Source of the DNA: Moraxellaceae bacterium
Lineage (GTDB): Bacteria > Pseudomonadota > Gammaproteobacteria > Pseudomonadales > Moraxellaceae
Assembly: GCA_003543245.1 (NCBI GenBank)
Contig: DPJB01000037.1
Coordinates: 157,619 to 207,064, forward strand
DNA: 49,446 nucleotides
Reading direction: 5' to 3'
Shown here: positions 8,443 to 16,388 of the stretch, piece by piece
Position numbering within the stretch: the stretch's first letter is position 1
Layout of the letters: each line of letters starts with the position of its first letter
Notes under the pieces: model-generated
The model's input: only the letters and a program-made list of their open reading frames with translations
The model's database searches: none
Told to the model about the DNA's origin: nothing
Program-made: the position numbers and the translations under genes

Positions 8443-9320
8443 CAGGATATTGCCCCTGCCTGACGCAATGCCGCTTCCACTACCGGACGGCAGGGCTCTG
8501 ACAAAATGGTAAGTGGTAACCGGATACCGTCTTCCATACGACCCATGGCATGCAACGCCCACTTTACCGGAATCGGATTGGACTCGATGAACAGGTCACG
8601 ATGCAGCGCTTCCAGTGGCGTATTGAGAGCCTTCGCCTCATCAGCCTTGCCTGCCAGCGCAGCCGCACAGACACGCGACATGGCGCCAGGCGCCACGTTG
8701 GCAGTCACGGAAATATTGCCCTTTGCCCCCATCAGGATCAGCTCATACGCCGTAGCGTCATCACCGGAGTAAACCACCATGCGGTCACCCACCATCCCGA
8801 TCAGCTCGCGACCGCGCTCAAGATTGCCGGTGGCATCCTTGATGCCCACGATATTGGGCAGCCCTGCCAGCCGAGCAACAGTGGCATTCTGCATGTCCAC
8901 GCCTGTGCGGCCCGGAACGTTATAGAGAATCTGGGGAATGGCGACGGCCTCGGCAATTGCCTTGTGATGCTGGTACAGGCCTTCCTGGGTCGGCTTGTTG
9001 TAATACGGCGTTACCAGCAATACGGCGTCTGCGCCAACCGATGCAGCCGCTTTCGTAAGGGCAATCGCCTCACGTGTCGAATTGGCACCCGTACCGGCAA
9101 TAACGGGAATACGGCCGGCTGCAGCAGCAATTACAAACTTGATCACCGCCAGGTGTTCGTCCACATCAAGGGTAGCCGACTCGCCAGTTGTGCCTACGGC
9201 CACAATCGCGTGGGTACCTTCACTGACATGCCACTCCACCAGCTGGCGCAACGCCTCCCAGTCCACCGTGCCATCACGGTGCATGGGAGTAACCAGGGCG
9301 ACAATACTGCCGGTAATCAT
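8442..9320 (-). CDS. dapA: 4-hydroxy-tetrahydrodipicolinate synthase
   Basis: A 292-aa TIM-barrel lyase that condenses pyruvate with aspartate semialdehyde, the first committed step to diaminopimelate and lysine. Motifs include GTTGESATL for the pyruvate site, the catalytic tyrosine in YNVPGRTGVD and the Schiff-base lysine in GIKDATG. Length matches the family exactly. A GGAG stands before the ATG. It is the first gene of dapA-bamC-purC, with its stop codon overlapping the bamC start. The tRNA-Gly terminator lies upstream, so the operon promoter should be between about 9321 and 9432. Confidence 0.97.
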   Translation of the reverse strand: MITGSIVALVTPMHRDGTVDWEALRQLVEWHVSEGTHAIVAVGTTGESATLDVDEHLAVIKFVIAAAAGRIPVIAGTGANSTREAIALTKAAASVGADAVLLVTPYYNKPTQEGLYQHHKAIAEAVAIPQILYNVPGRTGVDMQNATVARLAGLPNIVGIKDATGNLERGRELIGMVGDRMVVYSGDDATAYELILMGAKGNISVTANVAPGAMSRVCAAALAGKADEAKALNTPLEALHRDLFIESNPIPVKWALHAMGRMEDGIRLPLTILSEPCRPVVEAALRQAGAIS

Positions 9321-9432
9321 GCTGCTCTCCGCAGGATCGAAAGGCGAATATGGTAATGGCCACGCATGACCTTGAACAGGTCAAATCCCGGGCAGATGCG
9401 GCCATAAGCTGCTGCCCTGACAAAGACCAAAC

Positions 9433-9459
9433 AAAAAAGCCGGCATAAGCCGGCTTTTT
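9433..9459 (-). terminator. Terminator after tRNA-Gly copy 1
   Basis: Hairpin with stem AAAAAGCCGGC/GCCGGCTTTTT and loop ATAA, directly past the tRNA. The 27-nt core is identical to the element after the second tRNA-Gly at 29302-29329. Confidence 0.88.
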
Positions 9460-9467
9460 CGTGAAAC

Positions 9468-9543
<76 letters not shown>

Positions 9544-9627
9544 GCACCGTCGTATCGGTGAGAGCGCGCATTGTACTGATGGCCCTTTCCCTGTCAACAG
9601 AGAAAACACTCCTGGCAGTTCAACTGC

Positions 9628-10188
9628 TCAGGAATCACGCAAATCCGGCCAGGCCGCCTTCAAATAGATCATCATTGACCACAATGTCAGGGCAGCAGCC
9701 ACGATCAGAAGAGGAAAACCGACATACAGGTTCAGGCCCTCATGATTCAGCAGCAACACAGTAATAGCGGTCATCTGCATGGTGGTCTTGAGCTTGCCCA
9801 TGAAGGAAACAGCCACACTGGCACGTTTGCCCAGCTCGGCCATCCACTCGCGCAAAGCCGAAATGGTGATTTCACGAGAAACGATAACAATGGCAGAAAT
9901 CACCACCAGCACCCGTTCATGGTGCCACTGCACCAGAATGACCAGTGCCGCCGCCACCATGAGCTTGTCCGCCACCGGGTCCAGAAACCGGCCAAAAGCA
10001 GAAGACTGGTTCAGCCGGCGCGCAAGGTAGCCGTCCAGCCAGTCAGTAATCGCCGCCACCAGAAAGACCACGGCAGACGCAATAAAGCGCCAGTCATAGG
10101 GCAGATACGCCAGCACGATCAACACCGGTATCAGGGCCACCCGCAGCAGCGTGAGAATATTGGGAATGTTCAGCAAAGGGGACGACAC
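9628..10188 (-). CDS. pgsA: CDP-diacylglycerol--glycerol-3-phosphate 3-phosphatidyltransferase
   Basis: A 186-aa inner-membrane enzyme that makes phosphatidylglycerophosphate, the precursor of phosphatidylglycerol and cardiolipin. The CDP-alcohol phosphotransferase motif is intact: DWLDGYLARR followed by FGRFLDPVADK, carrying the metal-binding aspartates. Several hydrophobic helices surround it (for example LRVALIPVLIVLAYL near the N-terminus). The start is GTG at 10188 with GGAGA upstream. It follows uvrC by 41 nt and precedes tRNA-Gly, reproducing the conserved uvrC-pgsA-tRNA order. Glycerol-3-phosphate for this enzyme would come from GpsA, encoded further along this window. Confidence 0.97.
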   Translation of the reverse strand: MSSPLLNIPNILTLLRVALIPVLIVLAYLPYDWRFIASAVVFLVAAITDWLDGYLARRLNQSSAFGRFLDPVADKLMVAAALVILVQWHHERVLVVISAIVIVSREITISALREWMAELGKRASVAVSFMGKLKTTMQMTAITVLLLNHEGLNLYVGFPLLIVAAALTLWSMMIYLKAAWPDLRDS

Positions 10189-10229
10189 CAGGTATTTCTC
10201 CGTTGATACACGCGTTTTAACCTGAGCAC

Positions 10230-12071
10230 TTAATGACTGTGCAGGGCGTCGTAAATGGTTTCTGCCAATGTTAAGCCAATCCCCGGAACAGTCGCGAGGT
10301 CCTTGGCACTTGCCCGCAGCACCTCCTGCAAGCCTCCGAAATGCTGAATCAGGTCACGCCGCTTCTTGGGCCCAACCCCGGGGATGTCCTCCAGGGCCGA
10401 ACGCTTGCGTTGTTTGCCACGCCGTGCTCGATGCCCGGTAATGGCAAAACGGTGTGCCTCATCCCGAATATACTGGATCAGGTGCAGGGCAGGCGAATCC
10501 GCCGGCAACTGCAGATCCGCACCATCGGCAAAATGCAGGGTTTCCAGCCCCGGCTTGCGCCCCTCCCCTTTGGCAATCCCGATCAGGGTTACCCCCTGGA
10601 TGCCCAGCTCGTCCAGCACACCAATGGCCTGTGCCAGTTGCCCCTTGCCACCATCAATAAAGAGGATGTCAGGCAGGCGTCCCTCCCCGGTTTTCAGGCG
10701 TTGATAACGACGCGTCAGGGCCTGATGCATGGCAGCGTAGTCATCCCCCCCCGTAATACCCTCGATATTGAAGTGCCGGTAGTCACGGTTACGCGGTCCG
10801 GCTTCATCAAATACCACACAGGACGCCACCGTTGCCTCGCCCATGGTGTGACTGATGTCAAAGCACTCCATGCGGGTAATCGGATCGGTTCGTCCCACCG
10901 CCTGCTGTAAGGCAGCAAACCGGGCATTCATGTGTGTACGGTTGGCCAGTCGGGCCGACAACCCCTGCTCCGCATTCAGGCGGGCCAACTGCAACCAGGC
11001 CTGACGCGTTTCACGCACACGATGCTTGATACGGACATCCCGGCCATACAGCGCGCGAATAGCCTCATGTATCACTTCCGCATCCGGCAATTCCTCGCCG
11101 GTGATGATTTCATCAGGAATATCCCGACCACCATCAGACTGCAGATAAAACGACGGCAAAAACTCGGAAAGAATTTCGGCGGGGCTGGTCTCACCGAACA
11201 TGTTCGGATGAAACTCCTTGCTCCCCAGAACTCGCCCCTCACGTACAAACAGGATTTGTACACACACACCACCCGGCTGCGCGGCCACCGCAATCACATC
11301 GGCATTGCCTGCATCCCGGGTGACAAACTGCTGCTCCTGGACACGACGCAATGCCGCCAGCTGATCGCGATAGATCACGGCCAGCTCAAAGTCCAGAGCA
11401 TCCGCTGCCTGATTCATGCGCGCCATCAGGTCCTGCATGACCTCTTCGTTGCGCCCCTCCAGAAACAGCACGGTATGACGAACGTCCCGGGCATACTCCT
11501 CGGGCGACAGCAACTTCACACAGGGTGCCCGACAGCGCTTGATCTGATACTGCAGACAGGGCCTTTCCCGGTTACGGAAAAACGTATCCTCGCACTGCCG
11601 CACCTGAAAAAGCTTCTGCAGCAGCTGCAGACTTTCACGCACGGCCTGCGAACCCGGATAAGGCCCGAAATAGCGGCCTTTCTGCTTTTTCGGGCCGCGA
11701 TGAAAGCCTATGCGCGGATAGTCCTCTCCCTCCGAGACGAACAGGAATGGATAAGATTTGTCATCGCGCAAAAGGATGTTGTATGGCGGCTTCAGCTCCT
11801 TGATCAGCGTCTGTTCCAGCAGCAGCGCTTCAGTCTCCGACGCAGTGAGCGTCACCTCGATATCGCGAATACGCTCAACCAGCGCACGCGTCTTCGGGCT
11901 TTCGATATTTTTCTGGAAGTACGAGCTGACACGGTTTTTCAGACTGCGGGCCTTGCCCACATAAAGAATTTCGCCACTCGCACCGATCATGCGATACACG
12001 CCCGGCAGCAACGGCAAGGTTTCCAGAATGGCAGAGATATGCCCGGAGAAATCCACTTGCGATGAATCCAT
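10230..12071 (-). CDS. uvrC: UvrABC system protein C, excinuclease
   Basis: About 613 aa. UvrC cuts both sides of a DNA lesion in nucleotide excision repair after UvrB loading. The GIY-YIG nuclease is at the N-terminus (LPGVYRMIGASGEILYVGKA), a Cys cluster and UVR helix lie in the middle, an RNase H-like nuclease is in the second half, and tandem helix-hairpin-helix elements end the protein (IPGVGPKKRRDLIQ, VPGIGLTLAETI). The ATG at 12071 puts the nuclease at the usual distance; a GTG six codons earlier (12089) is in frame and only 6 nt from the gacA stop, so it could be the true start. Confidence 0.96.
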   Translation of the reverse strand: MDSSQVDFSGHISAILETLPLLPGVYRMIGASGEILYVGKARSLKNRVSSYFQKNIESPKTRALVERIRDIEVTLTASETEALLLEQTLIKELKPPYNILLRDDKSYPFLFVSEGEDYPRIGFHRGPKKQKGRYFGPYPGSQAVRESLQLLQKLFQVRQCEDTFFRNRERPCLQYQIKRCRAPCVKLLSPEEYARDVRHTVLFLEGRNEEVMQDLMARMNQAADALDFELAVIYRDQLAALRRVQEQQFVTRDAGNADVIAVAAQPGGVCVQILFVREGRVLGSKEFHPNMFGETSPAEILSEFLPSFYLQSDGGRDIPDEIITGEELPDAEVIHEAIRALYGRDVRIKHRVRETRQAWLQLARLNAEQGLSARLANRTHMNARFAALQQAVGRTDPITRMECFDISHTMGEATVASCVVFDEAGPRNRDYRHFNIEGITGGDDYAAMHQALTRRYQRLKTGEGRLPDILFIDGGKGQLAQAIGVLDELGIQGVTLIGIAKGEGRKPGLETLHFADGADLQLPADSPALHLIQYIRDEAHRFAITGHRARRGKQRKRSALEDIPGVGPKKRRDLIQHFGGLQEVLRASAKDLATVPGIGLTLAETIYDALHSH

Positions 12072-12095
12072 TTGCCCAGACTCGATCACACCGGA

Positions 12096-12740
12096 TCAGA
12101 CAGCGTCAGCATTCAGTAATCCATGCCGGACAGCCAGAAGCGTCAGTTCAACATCACTGTCGATACCCAGTTTCTCGAAAATACGATAGCGATAGCTGTT
12201 GACCGTTTTCGGACTGAGAAAAAGACGATCGGAGATTTCCTGCACCTTCTGACAGTTCACGACCATCATGGTGACCTGCATCTCGCGCTCGGTCAGGGCA
12301 TCAAACGGAGATGTCTTCTCCTCCTCCAGCGAACTCAGGGCAAGACGCTGGGCGATACCCGGACTGATGTAGCGCTGACCAACAGCAACCGCACGAATAG
12401 CATGAACCATCTCCTCCAGCGCCGCCCCCTTGGTCAGGTAACCGGCGGCACCTGCCTTGAGCAGGCGGGACGGAAAGGGCTCTTCATCACACACGGTGAC
12501 GGCCAGAACCCGGATGTCCGGAGACTGGCGCAACAGCTTGCGCGTTGCCTCCAGCCCGCCGATACCAGGCATTTTCACGTCCATGAGCACGACCTGGGGG
12601 TCCAGTTCACGCGCCAGACGCAGACAGTCCTCACCGCTGGCAGCCTCCCCCACCACCTTGATACCGGTGATGTCGGCCAGCATGCGGGTGATACCCATGC
12701 GTACCAGATCGTGGTCATCAACCACCAGAACCTTGATCAC
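12096..12740 (-). CDS. gacA: GacA/UvrY-type response regulator
   Basis: A 214-aa NarL-family regulator: receiver domain with Asp at VVLMDVKMPG (residue 54) and switch lysine in GYLTKGA, then a LuxR-type helix-turn-helix (LTEREMQV to SPKTVNSYRYRIFEKLGI). In gammaproteobacteria GacA/UvrY is phosphorylated by the GacS/BarA kinase and activates small RNAs that titrate the translational repressor RsmA/CsrA. The gene starts with GTG after GGAG and is the first gene of gacA-uvrC-pgsA-tRNA-Gly, the classical location. No kinase partner is adjacent; GacS is normally encoded elsewhere. Confidence 0.95.
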   Translation of the reverse strand: MIKVLVVDDHDLVRMGITRMLADITGIKVVGEAASGEDCLRLARELDPQVVLMDVKMPGIGGLEATRKLLRQSPDIRVLAVTVCDEEPFPSRLLKAGAAGYLTKGAALEEMVHAIRAVAVGQRYISPGIAQRLALSSLEEEKTSPFDALTEREMQVTMMVVNCQKVQEISDRLFLSPKTVNSYRYRIFEKLGIDSDVELTLLAVRHGLLNADAV

Positions 12741-13093
12741 GCCCTGCTCCGGTATTCAAAAATGGTCAGCGCCCCGACCTGCCGGGGCTCCCTATGCAGG
12801 AGAGTAATACGCTACTGCCAGCGAGGCAAAGCTCACGACAGACCCGACGGTATCAGGACCAGTCATACACCGCCCAAAGCGCCCCGTTGGTCGGAAACAG
12901 GAATTTTTATGTGAATCAATCGGTTATCCCACATGATCCGGGTTGTTCTACAGCCTTCTTTTTTGTTAAAACCGGATCTTGATCATGACGAAGCGGTTGT
13001 TGAGCTGCTAATATCAACCCTATAAATATCAATGGATTGTGTTGGTGAATTCACGCGCCTGCTGAAGGTGCTCCGGCCCGATCGAGAAATGAC
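12741..13093. other. Divergent intergenic region between gacA and the PBP7-type gene
   Basis: 353 bp without a credible gene. It contains a GC-rich hairpin near 12771-12788 (GCCCCG with CGGGGC), on the minus strand inside the probable gacA leader, and an AT-richer half from about 12900 that carries the promoter-like signals of the plus-strand peptidase gene. Confidence 0.6.
12997..13026 (+). promoter_or_regulatory. Candidate sigma-70 promoter of the PBP7-type gene
   Basis: TTGTTG (12997-13002) and TATAAA (13021-13026) are separated by 18 bp, about 70 bp before the ATG at 13094. The region is locally AT-rich. Confidence 0.4.
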
Positions 13094-14206
13094 ATGAAAA
13101 AGTCTCTGAACATTATCCTGCGTCCGGTCCTTCTGGGCCTGATTACGCTTGGACTGAGCCTGCCCGTGACCGCCCCGGAAGCAATGGCCAGCAGCAAGCA
13201 GGAAGTCACAGCCAAGAAAAAGACCGTGAGCAAGGCTTCGCGCAAGAAGTCACATGCGGTCGCCAGCAAAAAAAAGCGTAACCAGAAAGTATCCCGCTAT
13301 GGCAAGCGCCGCAGCAATGCAGTTGCCCTGCAGTCGCGTCTTGATCGCGAACGTCAGGCTGCGCTTAGCCGCCTCCCGCACCGCGTTGGACCTACCGAAG
13401 TATTTCAGGCATCCACTCTGCAGTTGCCACTCAATCTGGAGTCCCGTGCTGCCGTTGTAATCAACGCAGAGACTGGTGAATTGCTGTACAGCAAGAACTC
13501 TTCACGCACCATGCCCATTGCTTCCATCACCAAGCTGATGACGGCCATGGTGGTACTGGATGCACATCTCCCCATGGATGAAATCATTACCATCAGTGAT
13601 GCCGACGTGGACAAGGTCAAACACACCAGCTCCCGCCTCACCGTTGGTACGTCCATGCCACGCAGTGAGGCCATGCTGCTGGCACTGATGGCTTCGGAAA
13701 ACCGGGCTGCCGCTGCTCTGGCACGTACCTATCCGGGTGGCACGGCTGCCGCGGTGGCTGCGATGAACCGCAAGGCATCCGAACTGGGCATGACACACTC
13801 CCATTTCGCAGATGGCACAGGCCTGCAGATGCAGAACATGGCCTCGCCCACCGATCTGGTGCGCATGGTCAAGGCTGCCCGCAGCTATCCCGAAATCCGC
13901 CAGTTCTCCACCACGTCAGAACACTCACTCGTTGCTGGTCGCCGCATACTGCCGTACCGGAATACCAACGCACTGGTGAAGAATGACACGTGGGATATCG
14001 AAGTCTCCAAGACCGGCTTCATCAATGAAGCAGGCAAGTGCCTGGTAATGCATGCCCGCGTGAATTCCACACCAGTCGTTATTGTGCTGATGGACTCAAA
14101 CGGTCGTTACACCCGTATCGGCGATGCCAACCGCGTCAAGAAATGGCTGGAAGCCGCCGTGCAAAGCTTCACGCTTAGCGAAAACCAGTACACAGAGCAT
14201 CAATAA
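13094..14206 (+). CDS. pbpG: D-alanyl-D-alanine endopeptidase, PBP7 type (S11 family)
   Basis: A 370-aa periplasmic serine peptidase that cleaves peptide cross-links or stem peptides of peptidoglycan. Signal peptide at residues 1-32. The penicillin-binding motifs are complete: SITK (144-147), SEN (201-203) and KTG (306-308). The catalytic domain spans about 105-360 and there is no C-terminal amphipathic anchor, which favours the PBP7 endopeptidase branch over DacA/DacC. Between the signal peptide and the catalytic domain is an extremely basic stretch (about 35-75, more than 15 Lys/Arg), unusual for the family and possibly a contact to anionic wall or membrane polymers. A hairpin terminator follows immediately, so it is monocistronic. 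Confidence 0.87.
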   Translation: MKKSLNIILRPVLLGLITLGLSLPVTAPEAMASSKQEVTAKKKTVSKASRKKSHAVASKKKRNQKVSRYGKRRSNAVALQSRLDRERQAALSRLPHRVGPTEVFQASTLQLPLNLESRAAVVINAETGELLYSKNSSRTMPIASITKLMTAMVVLDAHLPMDEIITISDADVDKVKHTSSRLTVGTSMPRSEAMLLALMASENRAAAALARTYPGGTAAAVAAMNRKASELGMTHSHFADGTGLQMQNMASPTDLVRMVKAARSYPEIRQFSTTSEHSLVAGRRILPYRNTNALVKNDTWDIEVSKTGFINEAGKCLVMHARVNSTPVVIVLMDSNGRYTRIGDANRVKKWLEAAVQSFTLSENQYTEHQ

Positions 14207-14233
14207 GAAAAGGCCGCAAGGCCTTTTCTTTTA
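14205..14233 (+). terminator. Rho-independent terminator after the PBP7-type gene
   Basis: AAGAAAAGGCC (14205-14215) pairs with GGCCTTTTCTT (14220-14230) around GCAA, and further T residues follow. It overlaps the stop codon. Confidence 0.85.
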
Positions 14234-14261
14234 CTGACAGGGTCAAGGCAGGAGTAACGGG

Positions 14262-15641
14262 GTGCTAACCAGTATTCTTGGCCTGCTCGTCACCCTGCAA
14301 CTGATTGCCATCTGGGCCCTGATGCGCAATCGCCTCCGGCACAAGCGCGCACTCTCCTCCCTTCGTGAAACAGTCGCCCTGCTTGAGCAGCGCCTGACCG
14401 CCAGAACCGACGCCTGGCGGCATGCCAACGACACGCTCGAACAAACCGAGCAGCGCCACAGAATAACCACAGCCTTGCTGAATGAAACGAAGGAATACCT
14501 GAACAGCATCATCAACTCAATGCCATCAGTGATGATTGGTGTTACGCCCAGCGGGCACGTCACACACTGGAACTCTGCAGCAGAACTGGCTACCGGCATT
14601 CGTGAAAAGAAGGCACTTGGATTCCGGCTTCAGGAAATCTATCCCAACCTGCCTGTTCCACCCGAAATGATTGAGGAATCCATCTCCCTCAGCGAGCCGC
14701 GCATGCGCGAGAACGTAAAGGTCGATCATCTTGGCATGAACCGCTACGTTGATATCACGGTATACCCGCTGCATTCCCTGGAGCTTACCGGCGCGGTCAT
14801 TCGAGTAGACGATGTCACCATGCGTCAGAAGCTCGACAGCATGATGCTACAAAACGAAAAGCTGAAGTCTCTTGGAGAGCTTGCCGCAGGGATGGCACAT
14901 GAAATCAATAATCCGCTCGCTGCCATCCTTCAAAGCCTGCAAAACGTCGAGCGCCGACTGAGCCCAGACCAGGCAGGCAATCAGGCCGCCGCTGCAGCAC
15001 TAGGCCTAGACCTTAAAAAAATGGACAGTTATCTGGAAGCCCGGGAAATCAAGAGATTCCTAGAGGGAATGGATAATGCAGGACGTCGCGCAGCGGAAAT
15101 CGTCCGTAACATGCTGGAGTTTTCGCGCAGCTCCAGTCGGCAACTAGAGCCAACCCAGCTGAACGATGTCGCACATGCCAGTGTGAACTTCATGCGAAAT
15201 GCCATCGAGTTTTCCATGCCTTCATTAAGCGAAAGTCTGGTTATCGAGGAGGACTACGACAACAGCCTGCCAGCCATTCCTGCATCAGGCATTGAATTGC
15301 AGCAGGTACTGGTCAATCTGCTGAAGAATGCTGCACAGGCCATTCAGGAGGCACGTCGCGATGCCCCCCTCATCCGCATCAGCACCCGCTACATTCCGCC
15401 ACTGGCAGAAATTCGCGTAGAAGATAACGGCACTGGCATGAGTCTGGCCACATCAAAACAGATTTTTGACCCCTTCTTCACTACAAAAGTCGTTGGACAG
15501 GGAACAGGTCTCGGACTTTCCATATCCCACTTCATCATCACCCAGCGCCATCATGGCAGAATCGAGGCTCGCAGTACGCCAGACAAGGGAACAACTTTTG
15601 TGATCACGCTACCAATTGCACAACCGGGTCAGTCTCACTGA
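14262..15641 (+). CDS. PAS-domain sensor histidine kinase
   Basis: A 459-aa membrane-associated kinase. One N-terminal helix (residues 1-20) anchors it; a coiled coil follows (about 25-80), then a PAS domain (about 80-190, HVTHWNSAAELATG), the phospho-acceptor helix with His213 in MAHEINNPLAAI, and the ATPase with N-box VNLLKNAAQA, G1 EDNGTGM and G2 GQGTGLGLSIS. The H-box resembles the NtrB/AtoS group (HisKA of the HEINNPL type), which often signals to sigma-54 activators. The start is GTG with AGGAG seven bases upstream. No response regulator is adjacent, so it is an orphan kinase. The next gene converges with no intergenic base at all. Confidence 0.88.
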   Translation: MLTSILGLLVTLQLIAIWALMRNRLRHKRALSSLRETVALLEQRLTARTDAWRHANDTLEQTEQRHRITTALLNETKEYLNSIINSMPSVMIGVTPSGHVTHWNSAAELATGIREKKALGFRLQEIYPNLPVPPEMIEESISLSEPRMRENVKVDHLGMNRYVDITVYPLHSLELTGAVIRVDDVTMRQKLDSMMLQNEKLKSLGELAAGMAHEINNPLAAILQSLQNVERRLSPDQAGNQAAAAALGLDLKKMDSYLEAREIKRFLEGMDNAGRRAAEIVRNMLEFSRSSSRQLEPTQLNDVAHASVNFMRNAIEFSMPSLSESLVIEEDYDNSLPAIPASGIELQQVLVNLLKNAAQAIQEARRDAPLIRISTRYIPPLAEIRVEDNGTGMSLATSKQIFDPFFTTKVVGQGTGLGLSISHFIITQRHHGRIEARSTPDKGTTFVITLPIAQPGQSH

Positions 15642-16388
15642 CTACAAGCCGTAATGTGCACGCGCCAATGTCTCAAGCCGATGCTTTCGTTCCTTCCAGT
15701 CAGGCATGAAACGTGACTGCAGCTCATAAAACTGCTTGCTGTGATTAAACTCTACCAGATGACACAACTCATGCATGACAACATAGTCGATGCATTCAGC
15801 AGGCATGCGTATCAGCTCAAGATTGAGCGTAATCACACCCTTGCGTGTGCATGACCCCCAACGCGTGCGCATTTTCCGTATTTTAATATCCGGAAACGGG
15901 AGCCGCAGGGACTTCATTTCCTCATGACAAAATGCCAGCCGTAACGGAAACACCTTTTGTGCTTCGCGGCGTTGCCAGAGTTCAATCACGCCCCCCAGTC
16001 CATCAGGAGTTGCCAGCCGTTCTTGCGTAATAACCACCTGCAGGACATCACCATGCCTGGTGGCCCGGTTATGGCCCGCTTCATTTACCCTCAACGTCAG
16101 GGAATGGCCAAGATGCTGAAAGGTTCCACCATTCTCGTAGCGCACAGGTGCAGGAGCTGGCTCTTCCATAAACCGGGCACGCTGCAGCATCAGCCAGTCC
16201 CAGCGCTCACGCATGAACAGATAGATTTGCGCCAGCGGAACACGATTCGGCGCTCGCACCTGCACCGAGCCATCCCGATGCACATAAAGACCTATCGTCT
16301 TGCGTGCTGTGCGAATGAAATGAAAAAAAAGCGTCTCGCCAGTATCGTGCCGATACTCCTTCAACGCCTTCCCGTCATGATCAGGCAT
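15642..16388 (-). CDS. YgjP-like zinc metallopeptidase (DUF45/SprT-like)
   Basis: A 248-aa protein of the YgjP/DUF45 family. Conserved blocks are RWGSCTRKGVITLN and the zinc-binding HELCH (206-210) in YVVMHELCHLVEFNHS, with a downstream acidic residue as probable third ligand. Such proteins are predicted cytoplasmic metallopeptidases; the substrate is unknown. Its ATG at 16388 lies inside the last codons of recQ (8-bp overlap), so translation is probably coupled to the helicase. Its stop codon abuts the stop codon of the convergent histidine kinase. Confidence 0.85.
   Translation of the reverse strand: MPDHDGKALKEYRHDTGETLFFHFIRTARKTIGLYVHRDGSVQVRAPNRVPLAQIYLFMRERWDWLMLQRARFMEEPAPAPVRYENGGTFQHLGHSLTLRVNEAGHNRATRHGDVLQVVITQERLATPDGLGGVIELWQRREAQKVFPLRLAFCHEEMKSLRLPFPDIKIRKMRTRWGSCTRKGVITLNLELIRMPAECIDYVVMHELCHLVEFNHSKQFYELQSRFMPDWKERKHRLETLARAHYGL

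Noticed and set aside
6841..8463. Long plus-strand open frame (540 codons) across tRNA-Ser, purC and bamC
   Set aside because: It reads through a tRNA gene and is antisense to well-supported genes.
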